Shown one piece after another: positions 51,698 to 59,569 of a stretch of DNA of 64,000 bases (positions within the stretch are counted from its first letter, which is position 1; each line of letters begins with the position of its first letter). Position numbers and translations under genes: made by a program. The DNA is from Lawsonella clevelandensis (GTDB lineage: Bacteria > Actinomycetota > Actinomycetes > Mycobacteriales > Mycobacteriaceae). The notes under the pieces are model-generated. The model searched no databases. It had not been told where the DNA came from and saw only the letters and a program-made list of their open reading frames with translations. The stretch lies in the NCBI RefSeq assembly GCF_003241315.1, contig NZ_QFOZ01000001.1, forward strand, positions 186,001 through 250,000. Reading direction: 5' to 3'.

Positions 51698-52588
51698 ATG
51701 CGTATCCCCTCTGAGTGGGACCTTCCAGCAGGATGGGACTCCGTCGATTATCAACCACTGCTGGATTGTCTGCATGTTGATCTGCCACGGGAACTTCTTA
51801 TCCACGCATTGTGTCACCGCTCCTATGCGTATGAACATCCCGGTATCCCCAATAACGAAAGACTAGAGTTTCTCGGCGACTCTGTGTTAAGCATTTGTGT
51901 CACTGAACAGCTCTTCCGTCAATACCCTGAGCGTTCCGAAGGCGAACTAGCAAAAATGCGTGCCAATATCGTGTCCGGTTTTTCCCTGGCGCGCATAGCG
52001 AACACATTGGGGACAAAGGGTCTAGGCGAATATCTTCTGCTGGGCAGGGGAGAAGAGATGACGGGAGGCCGCAGCAAAGAATCAATTCTTGCCGATGCGA
52101 CAGAAGCCCTATTCGGAGCGACCCACATCACCCATGGCATTGAGGTAAGCCGGCGTGTTGTGCTGGGGCTTATGCAGCCGCTTATCGATAATGCTGGTAC
52201 GGCAGGAATAAGCCTCGATTGGAAGACTAGTCTGCAAGAATATGCTGCTAGCCACTACAATTCTGCTCCCACTTACTACATCACGTCTACCGGCCCGGAC
52301 CATGCTAAAGAATTCTTTGCAACAGGCATTATTGCTGGGCGTGCTTTTGGAACTGGAGCCGGCACAAACAAGAAGAAAGCTGAGCAAGCCGCTGCGAAAA
52401 ATACGTGGGAGGCTATTCAGGAACACCATCCAGGAGTTCCTATCTCGAAGCAAGTAGAAGCTACGCTAGCTGGTATGCCCGCCCATGATGTTGATCTCGA
52501 TGAGAATCCAACAATGCCGCGTTACGCACTCGATAATGGTGGTTCTTCTACTTCGGCAGTAACGCTGACCTCACCGGCGGAACACTAA
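51698..52588 (+). CDS. rnc: Ribonuclease III
   Basis: The 296-residue double-strand-specific RNase that processes rRNA precursors and mRNAs. The signature NERLEFLGDSVLSI (Glu/Asp metal ligands) is at about residues 52-65, with the second metal set in ADATEALFGA, and a C-terminal double-stranded RNA-binding domain at about 175-245 (KTSLQEYAAS ... KKKAEQAAAKNTWE). About 45 extra, low-complexity residues follow the dsRBD. The stop of DUF177 and this ATG are separated by three bases. Confidence 0.95.
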   Translation: MRIPSEWDLPAGWDSVDYQPLLDCLHVDLPRELLIHALCHRSYAYEHPGIPNNERLEFLGDSVLSICVTEQLFRQYPERSEGELAKMRANIVSGFSLARIANTLGTKGLGEYLLLGRGEEMTGGRSKESILADATEALFGATHITHGIEVSRRVVLGLMQPLIDNAGTAGISLDWKTSLQEYAASHYNSAPTYYITSTGPDHAKEFFATGIIAGRAFGTGAGTNKKKAEQAAAKNTWEAIQEHHPGVPISKQVEATLAGMPAHDVDLDENPTMPRYALDNGGSSTSAVTLTSPAEH

Positions 52589-52602
52589 CGACAAGACAGT
52601 CA

Positions 52603-52627
52603 GAATACTAGTGACGGAATACTAGTG
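52603..52627 (+). repeat. 11-bp direct repeat spanning the mutM start codon
   Basis: GAATACTAGTG occurs at 52603-52613 and 52617-52627, a 14-base period. The second copy ends with the GTG start codon of mutM; the first copy carries the same GTG out of frame. Confidence 0.65.
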
Positions 52628-53503
52628 CCAGAATTACCTGAAGTTGAAGTAGTACGTCGCGGTCTCGCCAACCACCTCACCGGCGCTACTCTTCATAATG
52701 TTGAGATTACGCATCCCCGTACGGGAAGACGCTATCCCGGAGGAAGTATCGCCTTAGCAGCAGCTCTTGAGGGTGCCACCGTCACCACAATTGATCGGAG
52801 GGGTAAGTATCTATGGTGTGTTCTACAAACGCTATCGGATACACCACAGGCGCTTCTCATACATTTAGGAATGAGCGGCCAACTCATTATGGATGAGCAG
52901 GAAACACTGCCGCGTCCACACTGCCGCATGTACGCCTCTATTGGTGCAGGACGTAGTATCAGCTTCGTCGACCAACGTACCTTTGGATATCTCACACTGG
53001 ATGAGCTAGTACATGACGTTCATGCCGACAGATGGGTACCGAGTCTGGCACGCCACATTGCCCCAGATCTCCTTGAAGACTGCTTTAATGCGGAAGCAGC
53101 AGCACGAGAATTACGGAAGCACCGCGTCCCCATCAAAACCGCCCTACTGAACCAAGAAATTGTTTCCGGCATTGGCAATATCTACGCAGATGAAGCATTG
53201 TGGGCAGCACAGATCCATGGCGCTCGTTTTGCCTCCGGACTGTCCTATACGCAACTCACGCGTATCCTTACCGAGGCACAGAGCGTTATGCGGAAAGCTC
53301 TCGCTGTGGGCGGCACATCGTTTGATAGTCTCTACGTCAATACTGCAGGAGAACCCGGATATTTTGCGCGGTCACTCCACGCCTACGGCAAAGCTGGTAC
53401 ACCCTGCGACCGCTGTGGTACACCGCTCACCTCTGTTGTTATAGGTGGACGTTCCCACACATTCTGCCCACATTGTCAGAAACCACCCGCACGAACCAGG
53501 TAG
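52625..53503 (+). CDS. mutM: Formamidopyrimidine-DNA glycosylase (Fpg/MutM)
   Basis: The 292-residue bifunctional glycosylase/lyase that removes 8-oxoguanine. The initiator is followed by PELPEVE, so after Met removal Pro is the catalytic N-terminus, which fixes the GTG start. The helix-two-turn-helix NQEIVSGIGNIYADEALW and the zinc finger CDRCG ... CPHCQ at the C-terminus are intact. The start codon lies in a short direct repeat and there is no good Shine-Dalgarno. The stop overlaps the -10 box of smc. Confidence 0.96.
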   Translation: MPELPEVEVVRRGLANHLTGATLHNVEITHPRTGRRYPGGSIALAAALEGATVTTIDRRGKYLWCVLQTLSDTPQALLIHLGMSGQLIMDEQETLPRPHCRMYASIGAGRSISFVDQRTFGYLTLDELVHDVHADRWVPSLARHIAPDLLEDCFNAEAAARELRKHRVPIKTALLNQEIVSGIGNIYADEALWAAQIHGARFASGLSYTQLTRILTEAQSVMRKALAVGGTSFDSLYVNTAGEPGYFARSLHAYGKAGTPCDRCGTPLTSVVIGGRSHTFCPHCQKPPARTR

Positions 53504-53506
53504 AAT
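53501..53506 (+). promoter_or_regulatory. -10 box TAGAAT overlapping the mutM stop, leaderless smc
   Basis: TAGAAT starts with the TAG stop of mutM and ends seven bases before the smc ATG at 53514. Confidence 0.45.
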
Positions 53507-53513
53507 TCACCAC

Positions 53514-56500
53514 ATGTACCTCAAGAGTCTGACCCTCAAAGGCTTCAAGTCCTTTGCCTCGTCAACGACTCTCCGATTTGAACCCGGCATTTGCGCTATC
53601 GTCGGCCCCAACGGATCCGGCAAATCCAATGTGTTAGATGCTCTCACCTGGGTCATGGGGGAGCAGGGTGCAAAAGCTCTCCGTGGCGGAAAAATGGAAG
53701 ACGTCATCTTCGCCGGTACACCCACTAGAACAGCACTTGGACGTGCAGAAGTCACCCTCACCATCGACAATAGCGATGGTGCTCTTCCCATTGAATACAC
53801 TGAAGTATCTATCACTCGGCGCATGTTCCGGGACGGCGCTAGCGAATACGAAATCAATGGGGATCGCGTCCGCCTCATGGACGTACAAGAACTACTCTCC
53901 GACTCCGGCATCGGCCGCGAAATGCATGTCATCGTCGGGCAGGGAAAACTTGCTGAAATCCTCGAGTCCCGTCCCGAAGAACGCCGCGCTTTCATCGAAG
54001 AAGCTGCAGGTGTTCTCAAACACCGCCGACGCAAAGAAAAAGCACTCCGAAAACTGTCCGCTATGCAGGGCAACCTCGACCGAGTTAATGACCTCACCAA
54101 AGAACTCCGCCGCCAACTCAAACCCCTCGGCAGGCAAGCAGAAGCCGCCCGACGAGCCCAAACTATTCAAGCCGACGCCCGTGACGCCAAACTTCGACTT
54201 GCTGCCGATGATCTTGTCCAGCACCGCCATGAAGCAACACAATACACACAGCTTCAGCAGGAGAAAGCTACACAGTATAAGGAAGCAGAAGTACGGTTGC
54301 AGCAGCTAACTGCTGCTGTTACTGCTGCCGAGACTGAACTGGCGGAGCTTTCCCCAGCACTGGATAAAGCTCAACAGAACTGGTTTGACCTTTCAGCCCT
54401 CTCGGAACGGGTGGCAGCAACACTTCGTATTGCAGAAGACCGTGCCCGGCATCTCCGTGCAGAACCTGAACCTCATTTTGGGGCAGACCCAGACCAATTA
54501 GAACAACAAGCAAAAGAAGCTGCGCAGGAGGAAGCTTCTTTTACCGAAGCACTTACCGTCGCTAAGCGCACGCTGCAGGATGCTGCGCATGCGCGGGCGG
54601 AAGCCGAAGAATATGCACAAGCTGTTGAGAAAAAACGGCTGGCAGCTATGCGTGCTGTTGCTGATAGGCGGGAAGGTATTGCCCGTCTTGCTGGAGCTAT
54701 TCAGTCCACAAAAAATGCCATTTCAACGGCGGAAACACAAGCATCTCGCTACAGTGAGGAACTTGCCGATGCTCGTCAACAATGTCTTTCTACGCAGCAG
54801 GAAACAGCAGAAGCAGAGACGCGGCTGCGCGAGTTAGAAAACGCAGAGCAACATCTCAATGATCGCTACGACCAAGCAATTGCCGAACGTGATAGTGCCG
54901 AAGAACGCTGCACAGAACTACGTAATGAAGAACGTGCTGCCGAAAAGACAGCAGCGGCGCTTCATGCACGTATAGAGGCTCTTTCTCTTAACCTAGCGGC
55001 TGGGGATGCTGCCACATGGCTTCACGATCATGCGGAACAATTTGGTATCTCTGGAAAACTTGCTGAAAAAATCACGATTGTCCCGGGATGGGAGGGGGCT
55101 ATTGCTGTAGCTTTGGGGGAAGCTAGCTCCGCCCACACTATCTCCACCACGCGTCATGCCCATGACGCTATTACATCTCTGCGAGAAGGCTCCATTGGCC
55201 GCTCCATGTTCCTTATTGAAAGCCATGATGTGGACACGTTCCGCCTGGATAGCGATTTACCAACAGGTGCACAGTGGGCACTTGATGTTGTTACTGTTCC
55301 TGATTCACTACAAAGTGCGGTGACAACATTACTTGTAGATGTTGTTCTTGTAGAAGATTTGGAAACTGCAGACAAAGTTATTGCTGGCGACCGCAGACTC
55401 CGCGTTTTTACCCGCAATGGAGATTCTTGCGGATGGGGATGGACGTCGGGTGGTCCTCGCACTGCACATAGCGATGTAGAGCTTCAAGTAGCTATTGAGG
55501 AAGCCCGTAAAAACGAAAAAGCTGCCCTCAACAACGTCGAAAAAGCACAAGCTGCTCTACGCGGTGCAGAAGATGATTACCGCACTCGTACTGAAGCTGC
55601 CGCACAGGCACAAGCAGCTCTAGTTGAATCCGACTCGGCAATTACGACGCTTACCAAGGAACTCGCTCGCCTTACGGCTAGTGGGCGTGCAGCTACTCTG
55701 CACAAGGATCGTCTTACTGAGCAACGCAATCAAGCGGAAGAACAACAGCGTACATTGATGGCAGAGCTCACAGATCTCGAGGAGCGGCAGCGTCTTGCTA
55801 GTGAGGAGCAAGAAGAACCCACGTTATTCGACGATACTGCCACTACTGAGGCTGCCGCTGCAGTAGCCCACACGCGGGCTGCTGAGATGGAGGCTCGTCT
55901 TGCTGTTCGTACCGCGGAAGAACGTTCAACCCACATACATGGACGTGCTGATTCTCTGCACCGTCAAGCAATGCGGGAGCGTGATTTGCGGAAACGCGCT
56001 GCGCGTCGAGCTGCCACTCGACAACAAGCACTTGCCATTATTGCTGCTGTTCAGGAAGCAGGGGAAGATCTCCAAGCTTCACTCCGTCAGCATCTCGCAA
56101 TAGTGGAGGAGCATCGCCAGCATCTGGCGGCTCAACAAACGAAGCTCACTGAGCACCTTACTACCACCCGTCAGCAGTGTCGTGATGCTCAAGTTGAATG
56201 TGAGCAATTACGGGATGCTACCCATAAAGATGAACTATTGCGTGCTCAAGCGGCAGAGCGGTTGCGTCTTATGGAAGAACAGATCTTGGATGATCTGGGG
56301 ATGGGAGCGGATGACCTCCTCGCAGAGTATGGTCCCGATGTGCCACTTCCGCCGTCTGCTTTGGAAATGCAGGAATATGAGGAAGCGAAAGAGCGTGGCG
56401 AAAACGTCAGCAAACCACAGTCATTGCCATACGATCGGGAACAGCAGCAAACACGTCTGCGCATAGCAGAACGAGAATTAGCACGCTTAGGGAAGGTAAA

Positions 56501-57119
56501 CCCACTAGCATTAGAGGAATTCGCGGCCCTGCAAGAACGCTATAGTTTCCTCTCCACCCAGCTAGAGGACATTAAAAAAGCGCGCCAGGATCTTCTTGGT
56601 GTCGTCGACGATGTTGATGAACGCATCCAAACGGTCTTTGCGGAAGCCTTCCACGATGTAGCACGTGAATTCGTCACTGTTTTCGCCACACTCTTCCCGG
56701 GAGGTGAGGGGCGGCTTTACCTTACTGACCCAGACGACATGTTGAATACGGGTGTTGAGGTAGAAGCTCGACCTCCGGGAAAGAAAGTTAAACGGCTTTC
56801 GTTGCTTTCCGGTGGAGAGAAATCATTAACTGCTATAGCGATGCTCGTCGCTATCTTTAAAGCACGTCCGAGTCCGTTCTATATTCTCGATGAGGTCGAG
56901 GCTGCGTTAGATGAAACTAACCTGCATCGGCTCCTGGGATTATTTAAAGAGCTGCAGGAACATTCACAGCTTCTGATTATTACTCACCAAAAACAGACAA
57001 TGGATCTTGCTGATGTGCTCTACGGTGTGACGATGAAGGGTGACGGTGTTACTCGCGTTATCTCGCAGCGTATGCATCCAGTACAGCGCATAGATTCAGC
57101 AGAGCAGCATGATGAATGA
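53514..57119 (+). CDS. smc: Chromosome segregation protein SMC
   Basis: The 1201-residue condensin ATPase. N-terminal head with YLKSLTLKGFKSFA and Walker A IVGPNGSGKSNVLDAL (about 32-47); long coiled coils (about 170-510 and 690-1010) around a hinge (about 520-680, GWEGAIAVALGEA); C-terminal head with signature LLSGGEKSLTA and Walker B YILDEVEAALDETN. The frame is open 69 bases upstream, but that part is mutM sequence; ATG at 53514 matches homologues. scpA/scpB are not in the window. Overlaps the acylphosphatase gene by up to 11 bases. Confidence 0.97.
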   Translation: MYLKSLTLKGFKSFASSTTLRFEPGICAIVGPNGSGKSNVLDALTWVMGEQGAKALRGGKMEDVIFAGTPTRTALGRAEVTLTIDNSDGALPIEYTEVSITRRMFRDGASEYEINGDRVRLMDVQELLSDSGIGREMHVIVGQGKLAEILESRPEERRAFIEEAAGVLKHRRRKEKALRKLSAMQGNLDRVNDLTKELRRQLKPLGRQAEAARRAQTIQADARDAKLRLAADDLVQHRHEATQYTQLQQEKATQYKEAEVRLQQLTAAVTAAETELAELSPALDKAQQNWFDLSALSERVAATLRIAEDRARHLRAEPEPHFGADPDQLEQQAKEAAQEEASFTEALTVAKRTLQDAAHARAEAEEYAQAVEKKRLAAMRAVADRREGIARLAGAIQSTKNAISTAETQASRYSEELADARQQCLSTQQETAEAETRLRELENAEQHLNDRYDQAIAERDSAEERCTELRNEERAAEKTAAALHARIEALSLNLAAGDAATWLHDHAEQFGISGKLAEKITIVPGWEGAIAVALGEASSAHTISTTRHAHDAITSLREGSIGRSMFLIESHDVDTFRLDSDLPTGAQWALDVVTVPDSLQSAVTTLLVDVVLVEDLETADKVIAGDRRLRVFTRNGDSCGWGWTSGGPRTAHSDVELQVAIEEARKNEKAALNNVEKAQAALRGAEDDYRTRTEAAAQAQAALVESDSAITTLTKELARLTASGRAATLHKDRLTEQRNQAEEQQRTLMAELTDLEERQRLASEEQEEPTLFDDTATTEAAAAVAHTRAAEMEARLAVRTAEERSTHIHGRADSLHRQAMRERDLRKRAARRAATRQQALAIIAAVQEAGEDLQASLRQHLAIVEEHRQHLAAQQTKLTEHLTTTRQQCRDAQVECEQLRDATHKDELLRAQAAERLRLMEEQILDDLGMGADDLLAEYGPDVPLPPSALEMQEYEEAKERGENVSKPQSLPYDREQQQTRLRIAERELARLGKVNPLALEEFAALQERYSFLSTQLEDIKKARQDLLGVVDDVDERIQTVFAEAFHDVAREFVTVFATLFPGGEGRLYLTDPDDMLNTGVEVEARPPGKKVKRLSLLSGGEKSLTAIAMLVAIFKARPSPFYILDEVEAALDETNLHRLLGLFKELQEHSQLLIITHQKQTMDLADVLYGVTMKGDGVTRVISQRMHPVQRIDSAEQHDE

Positions 57120-57393
57120 CGATACAGTTCGGCTTGATGCATGGGTACATGGCTATGTACAAGGCGTTGGTTTCCGCTGGTGGACTCGGTGTCGAGCCCT
57201 AGAACTTGGTCTGGTGGGAAGCGCCACTAATAAGAGCGATGGGAGAGTCCATGTTGTTGCGGAAGGAACTCGCTCCAGCTGTGAACACTTAGTGGAGTTG
57301 CTCCGTTCGGGGAGTACCCCGGGACGTGTTGATCTAGTTGTGGAAAACTATACACGTCCGCGCGGTTTACCAGCAGGTTTTTACGAGCGTTGA
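57109..57393 (+). CDS. acyP: Acylphosphatase
   Basis: A 94-residue enzyme that hydrolyses acyl phosphates. The signature HGYVQGVGFRWWT (catalytic Arg about residue 23) and the Asn in SATNKSDGRVHVVAEG are present. Start is ATG at 57109 or the adjacent ATG at 57112, both inside the end of smc; translation is coupled. smc-acyP order matches M. tuberculosis. Confidence 0.93.
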   Translation: MMNDDTVRLDAWVHGYVQGVGFRWWTRCRALELGLVGSATNKSDGRVHVVAEGTRSSCEHLVELLRSGSTPGRVDLVVENYTRPRGLPAGFYER

Positions 57394-57401
57394 CGTGTTG
57401 T

Positions 57402-57752
57402 TTAGGGGCGCGGATGAATAGTGAAACCTTGGGACTGTACTTCTCGCTGCAATGCCATGGCTTCCTGAGCTAGATCGAGCCCCTTCTTTGAGCGAGCCAT
57501 GAGGCGTACTCCGCTAATCTCAGAAACCCATTGCTCTGGTTGTCGCGTTAGTGTTTCTCCAAGGTCATCAGCCGTGCCTACAAAAATATCCCCGTTTGTG
57601 AAAATAAAAACGTAAAGGCCGGGAACACAAGAAAAGCGCCGTTGGTACTTCAGTGATGTTGATTCTGCGTAGGGAATTTCAGGTCGGAAACCGCGTTTAT
57701 CAGCCCATTCGTTAATAGTGGCTCGCATGTCATCAGCAGTTATAGCGCTCAT
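57402..57752 (-). CDS. Small protein resembling a catalytically degenerate GIY-YIG domain
   Basis: A 116-residue protein with no confident family. Residues about 44-75 (PGLYVFIFTNGDIFVGTADD) look like the GIY and YIG strands of a GIY-YIG nuclease, reading GLY and FVG, preceded by an N-terminal helix (DDMRATINEWADKRGFRPEIPY). The helix that should carry the catalytic Arg reads DDLGETLTRQPEQW, with no Arg at the expected place, and no clear metal-binding Glu follows. GGATTCC lies before the ATG on its strand. It is convergent with acyP and divergent from ftsY. Function unknown. Confidence 0.65.
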   Translation of the reverse strand: MSAITADDMRATINEWADKRGFRPEIPYAESTSLKYQRRFSCVPGLYVFIFTNGDIFVGTADDLGETLTRQPEQWVSEISGVRLMARSKKGLDLAQEAMALQREVQSQGFTIHPRP

Positions 57753-57795
57753 TGGAATCCTTCTGGATAAGGCATAGCATTATTTTTTACTAGTG

Positions 57796-57823
57796 TTGTC
57801 TTTATTATTGTGATGGCTATAGG
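57796..57823 (+). promoter_or_regulatory. Candidate promoter of ftsY
   Basis: TTGTCT (57796-57801), a 16-base spacer and TATAGG (57818-57823), about 85 bases before the ftsY GTG. A second possibility is CACACT (57895-57900), which ends six bases before the GTG in the leaderless position but deviates from TANNNT at its first base. Confidence 0.35.
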
Positions 57824-57906
57824 GCTAACACCAAATCCACGTCTTCTTTTCTCATTTTGTGGAGTCTCGTTCTGCAAGGATCGTCAGAACCTGCCACACT
57901 ATTAGC

Positions 57907-59415
57907 GTGGATACTAATACTCTTATCGCGACAATCATCGGTATTGTCATTGGCGTTGTTATTGTTGCTGTTGCAATTACTCTTGCCGTAGGAGCCAAGA
58001 AAAAGAAGCAAGATGCTATCTCGTTTTCTGAGAAAGAGCAGCTTGAAGGCAAAGAACGAAGTGGCTCATACAATGCGGGTGGGCAATTTTCTTTCTCGGA
58101 AGGAGAAGGAAAACTTAAAGATACGGTGCCTCTTCAACAGTCTGCGCCGAAAGTATCTCAACAATCTGTAGATACGACACTTTCTAAGAAAGAATCGGTA
58201 CGGGAAGAATCTGCTATTGCAGAACCCAATAATTCTGTCGATACCTCAGCTGAAATTACTCCCGACACTAGTGTTGGCATCGGTACCGAAAGTGCTGCTG
58301 AAACTGCCGCCGAAACTAGCGAAGAGACTCACAGTGAACCCAGTACTGGCACTGTTCCTGTTGCTGTCCCTATTGCTACCCCTGCAAGCACCGATGTTTC
58401 TATCCCTGTAGATAATGGTGCAGAACCAACTGATACGGCTACTGTTGAAGAATCAGTAGATGAGACAGAACATACAGTAGAAAAAGAAAAAGTTCCTTCT
58501 GCACAAGGTCGTCTTTCTCATTTACGTGGTCGTCTCGCTCGTTCTAATAACGTTTTCTCCAAGGGACTTCTTGGTATTCTCGGTGCTGGGGACCTAGACG
58601 AAGACGCCTGGGAAGAAGTTGAAGATACTCTCATCATGGCGGATCTGGGGACGACTATCACTATGCGTGTAGTGGACCGCTTGCGGGATGAACTCGCTAG
58701 TTCAAACATCCGCGATGAAGCAGGTGCGCGCGCTCTGCTCCGTGACATTCTTATAGAGGAATGCCACCCGGAGATGGATCGCTCTCTCAAAGCTCTTCCA
58801 CATGATGATCACCCGGCAATTCTCCTTATGGTGGGTGTGAATGGTACTGGTAAAACGACAACTACTGGCAAACTCGCACGTGTACTGGTGGGGGATGGTA
58901 GACGAGTACTACTAGGTGCTGCAGATACATTCCGTGCTGCTGCCGCTGATCAGCTCCAAACATGGGGAGATCGTGTAGGAGCCACTACTATTCGTGGCGC
59001 TGAGGGATCTGACCCTGCTGCTATTGCCTTTGATGCTGTAGACGCTGGAGTACAGCAGAATGTTGATGCAGTCCTTATTGACACTGCTGGCCGTCTTCAC
59101 ACTAAGACCGGTCTTATGGATGAACTCGGCAAGGTGAAACGGGTGGTATCAAAGAAGGCTAGTGTTGATGAAGTACTTCTTGTTCTTGATGCCACAGTTG
59201 GTCAGAACGGTATTCTGCAGGCAAAAGAGTTTAAGAATGTCGTCGACATTACCGGGGTTGTGCTCACCAAACTAGATGGTACGGCCAAGGGTGGCATTGT
59301 TTTCCAAGTTCAAGAAGAACTGGGTGTGCCAGTGAAGCTTGTGGGATTAGGTGAAGGGGCGGATGATCTTGCACCCTTCGAACCGGCTGCTTTTGTTGAT
59401 GCACTTTTAGCATAG
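57907..59415 (+). CDS. ftsY: Signal recognition particle receptor FtsY
   Basis: The 502-residue SRP receptor GTPase that docks ribosome-nascent chains at the membrane. A hydrophobic N-terminal segment (about residues 5-31, IATIIGIVIGVVIVAVAI) followed by KKKK anchors it; an acidic Ser/Thr/Glu-rich linker covers about 40-200; the NG domain is at about 205-502 with GVNGTGKTTTTGKLA, DTAGRLHT and TKLDGTAKGG. I use the GTG at 57907; the frame opens 48 bases earlier but that start would put polar residues before the membrane segment. ffh follows. Confidence 0.95.
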   Translation: MDTNTLIATIIGIVIGVVIVAVAITLAVGAKKKKQDAISFSEKEQLEGKERSGSYNAGGQFSFSEGEGKLKDTVPLQQSAPKVSQQSVDTTLSKKESVREESAIAEPNNSVDTSAEITPDTSVGIGTESAAETAAETSEETHSEPSTGTVPVAVPIATPASTDVSIPVDNGAEPTDTATVEESVDETEHTVEKEKVPSAQGRLSHLRGRLARSNNVFSKGLLGILGAGDLDEDAWEEVEDTLIMADLGTTITMRVVDRLRDELASSNIRDEAGARALLRDILIEECHPEMDRSLKALPHDDHPAILLMVGVNGTGKTTTTGKLARVLVGDGRRVLLGAADTFRAAAADQLQTWGDRVGATTIRGAEGSDPAAIAFDAVDAGVQQNVDAVLIDTAGRLHTKTGLMDELGKVKRVVSKKASVDEVLLVLDATVGQNGILQAKEFKNVVDITGVVLTKLDGTAKGGIVFQVQEELGVPVKLVGLGEGADDLAPFEPAAFVDALLA

Positions 59416-59528
59416 ATATTTCGTCATTTATGGCAATGGAGTTGTTCTACCTGCGCTTGTCGGAGCCGACAACGCTTCTGCGCGGGTAGACGGGTAACAT
59501 GAGGGAGAAGTGACGGGCGTTCTTGCGC

Positions 59529-59554
59529 CCTGCCCCCGTTTCCTGCCCCCGTTT
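59529..59554 (+). repeat. 13-bp perfect tandem duplication before ffh
   Basis: CCTGCCCCCGTTT is present twice without a gap (59529-59541 and 59542-59554), ending just before the ffh Shine-Dalgarno (CAGGAG). Confidence 0.75.
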
Positions 59555-59569
59555 CAGGAGTAAACACAC

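Noticed and set aside
53507..54121. 204-codon frame antisense to smc
   Set aside because: A compositional shadow, Ser/Arg-rich, with no start signal.
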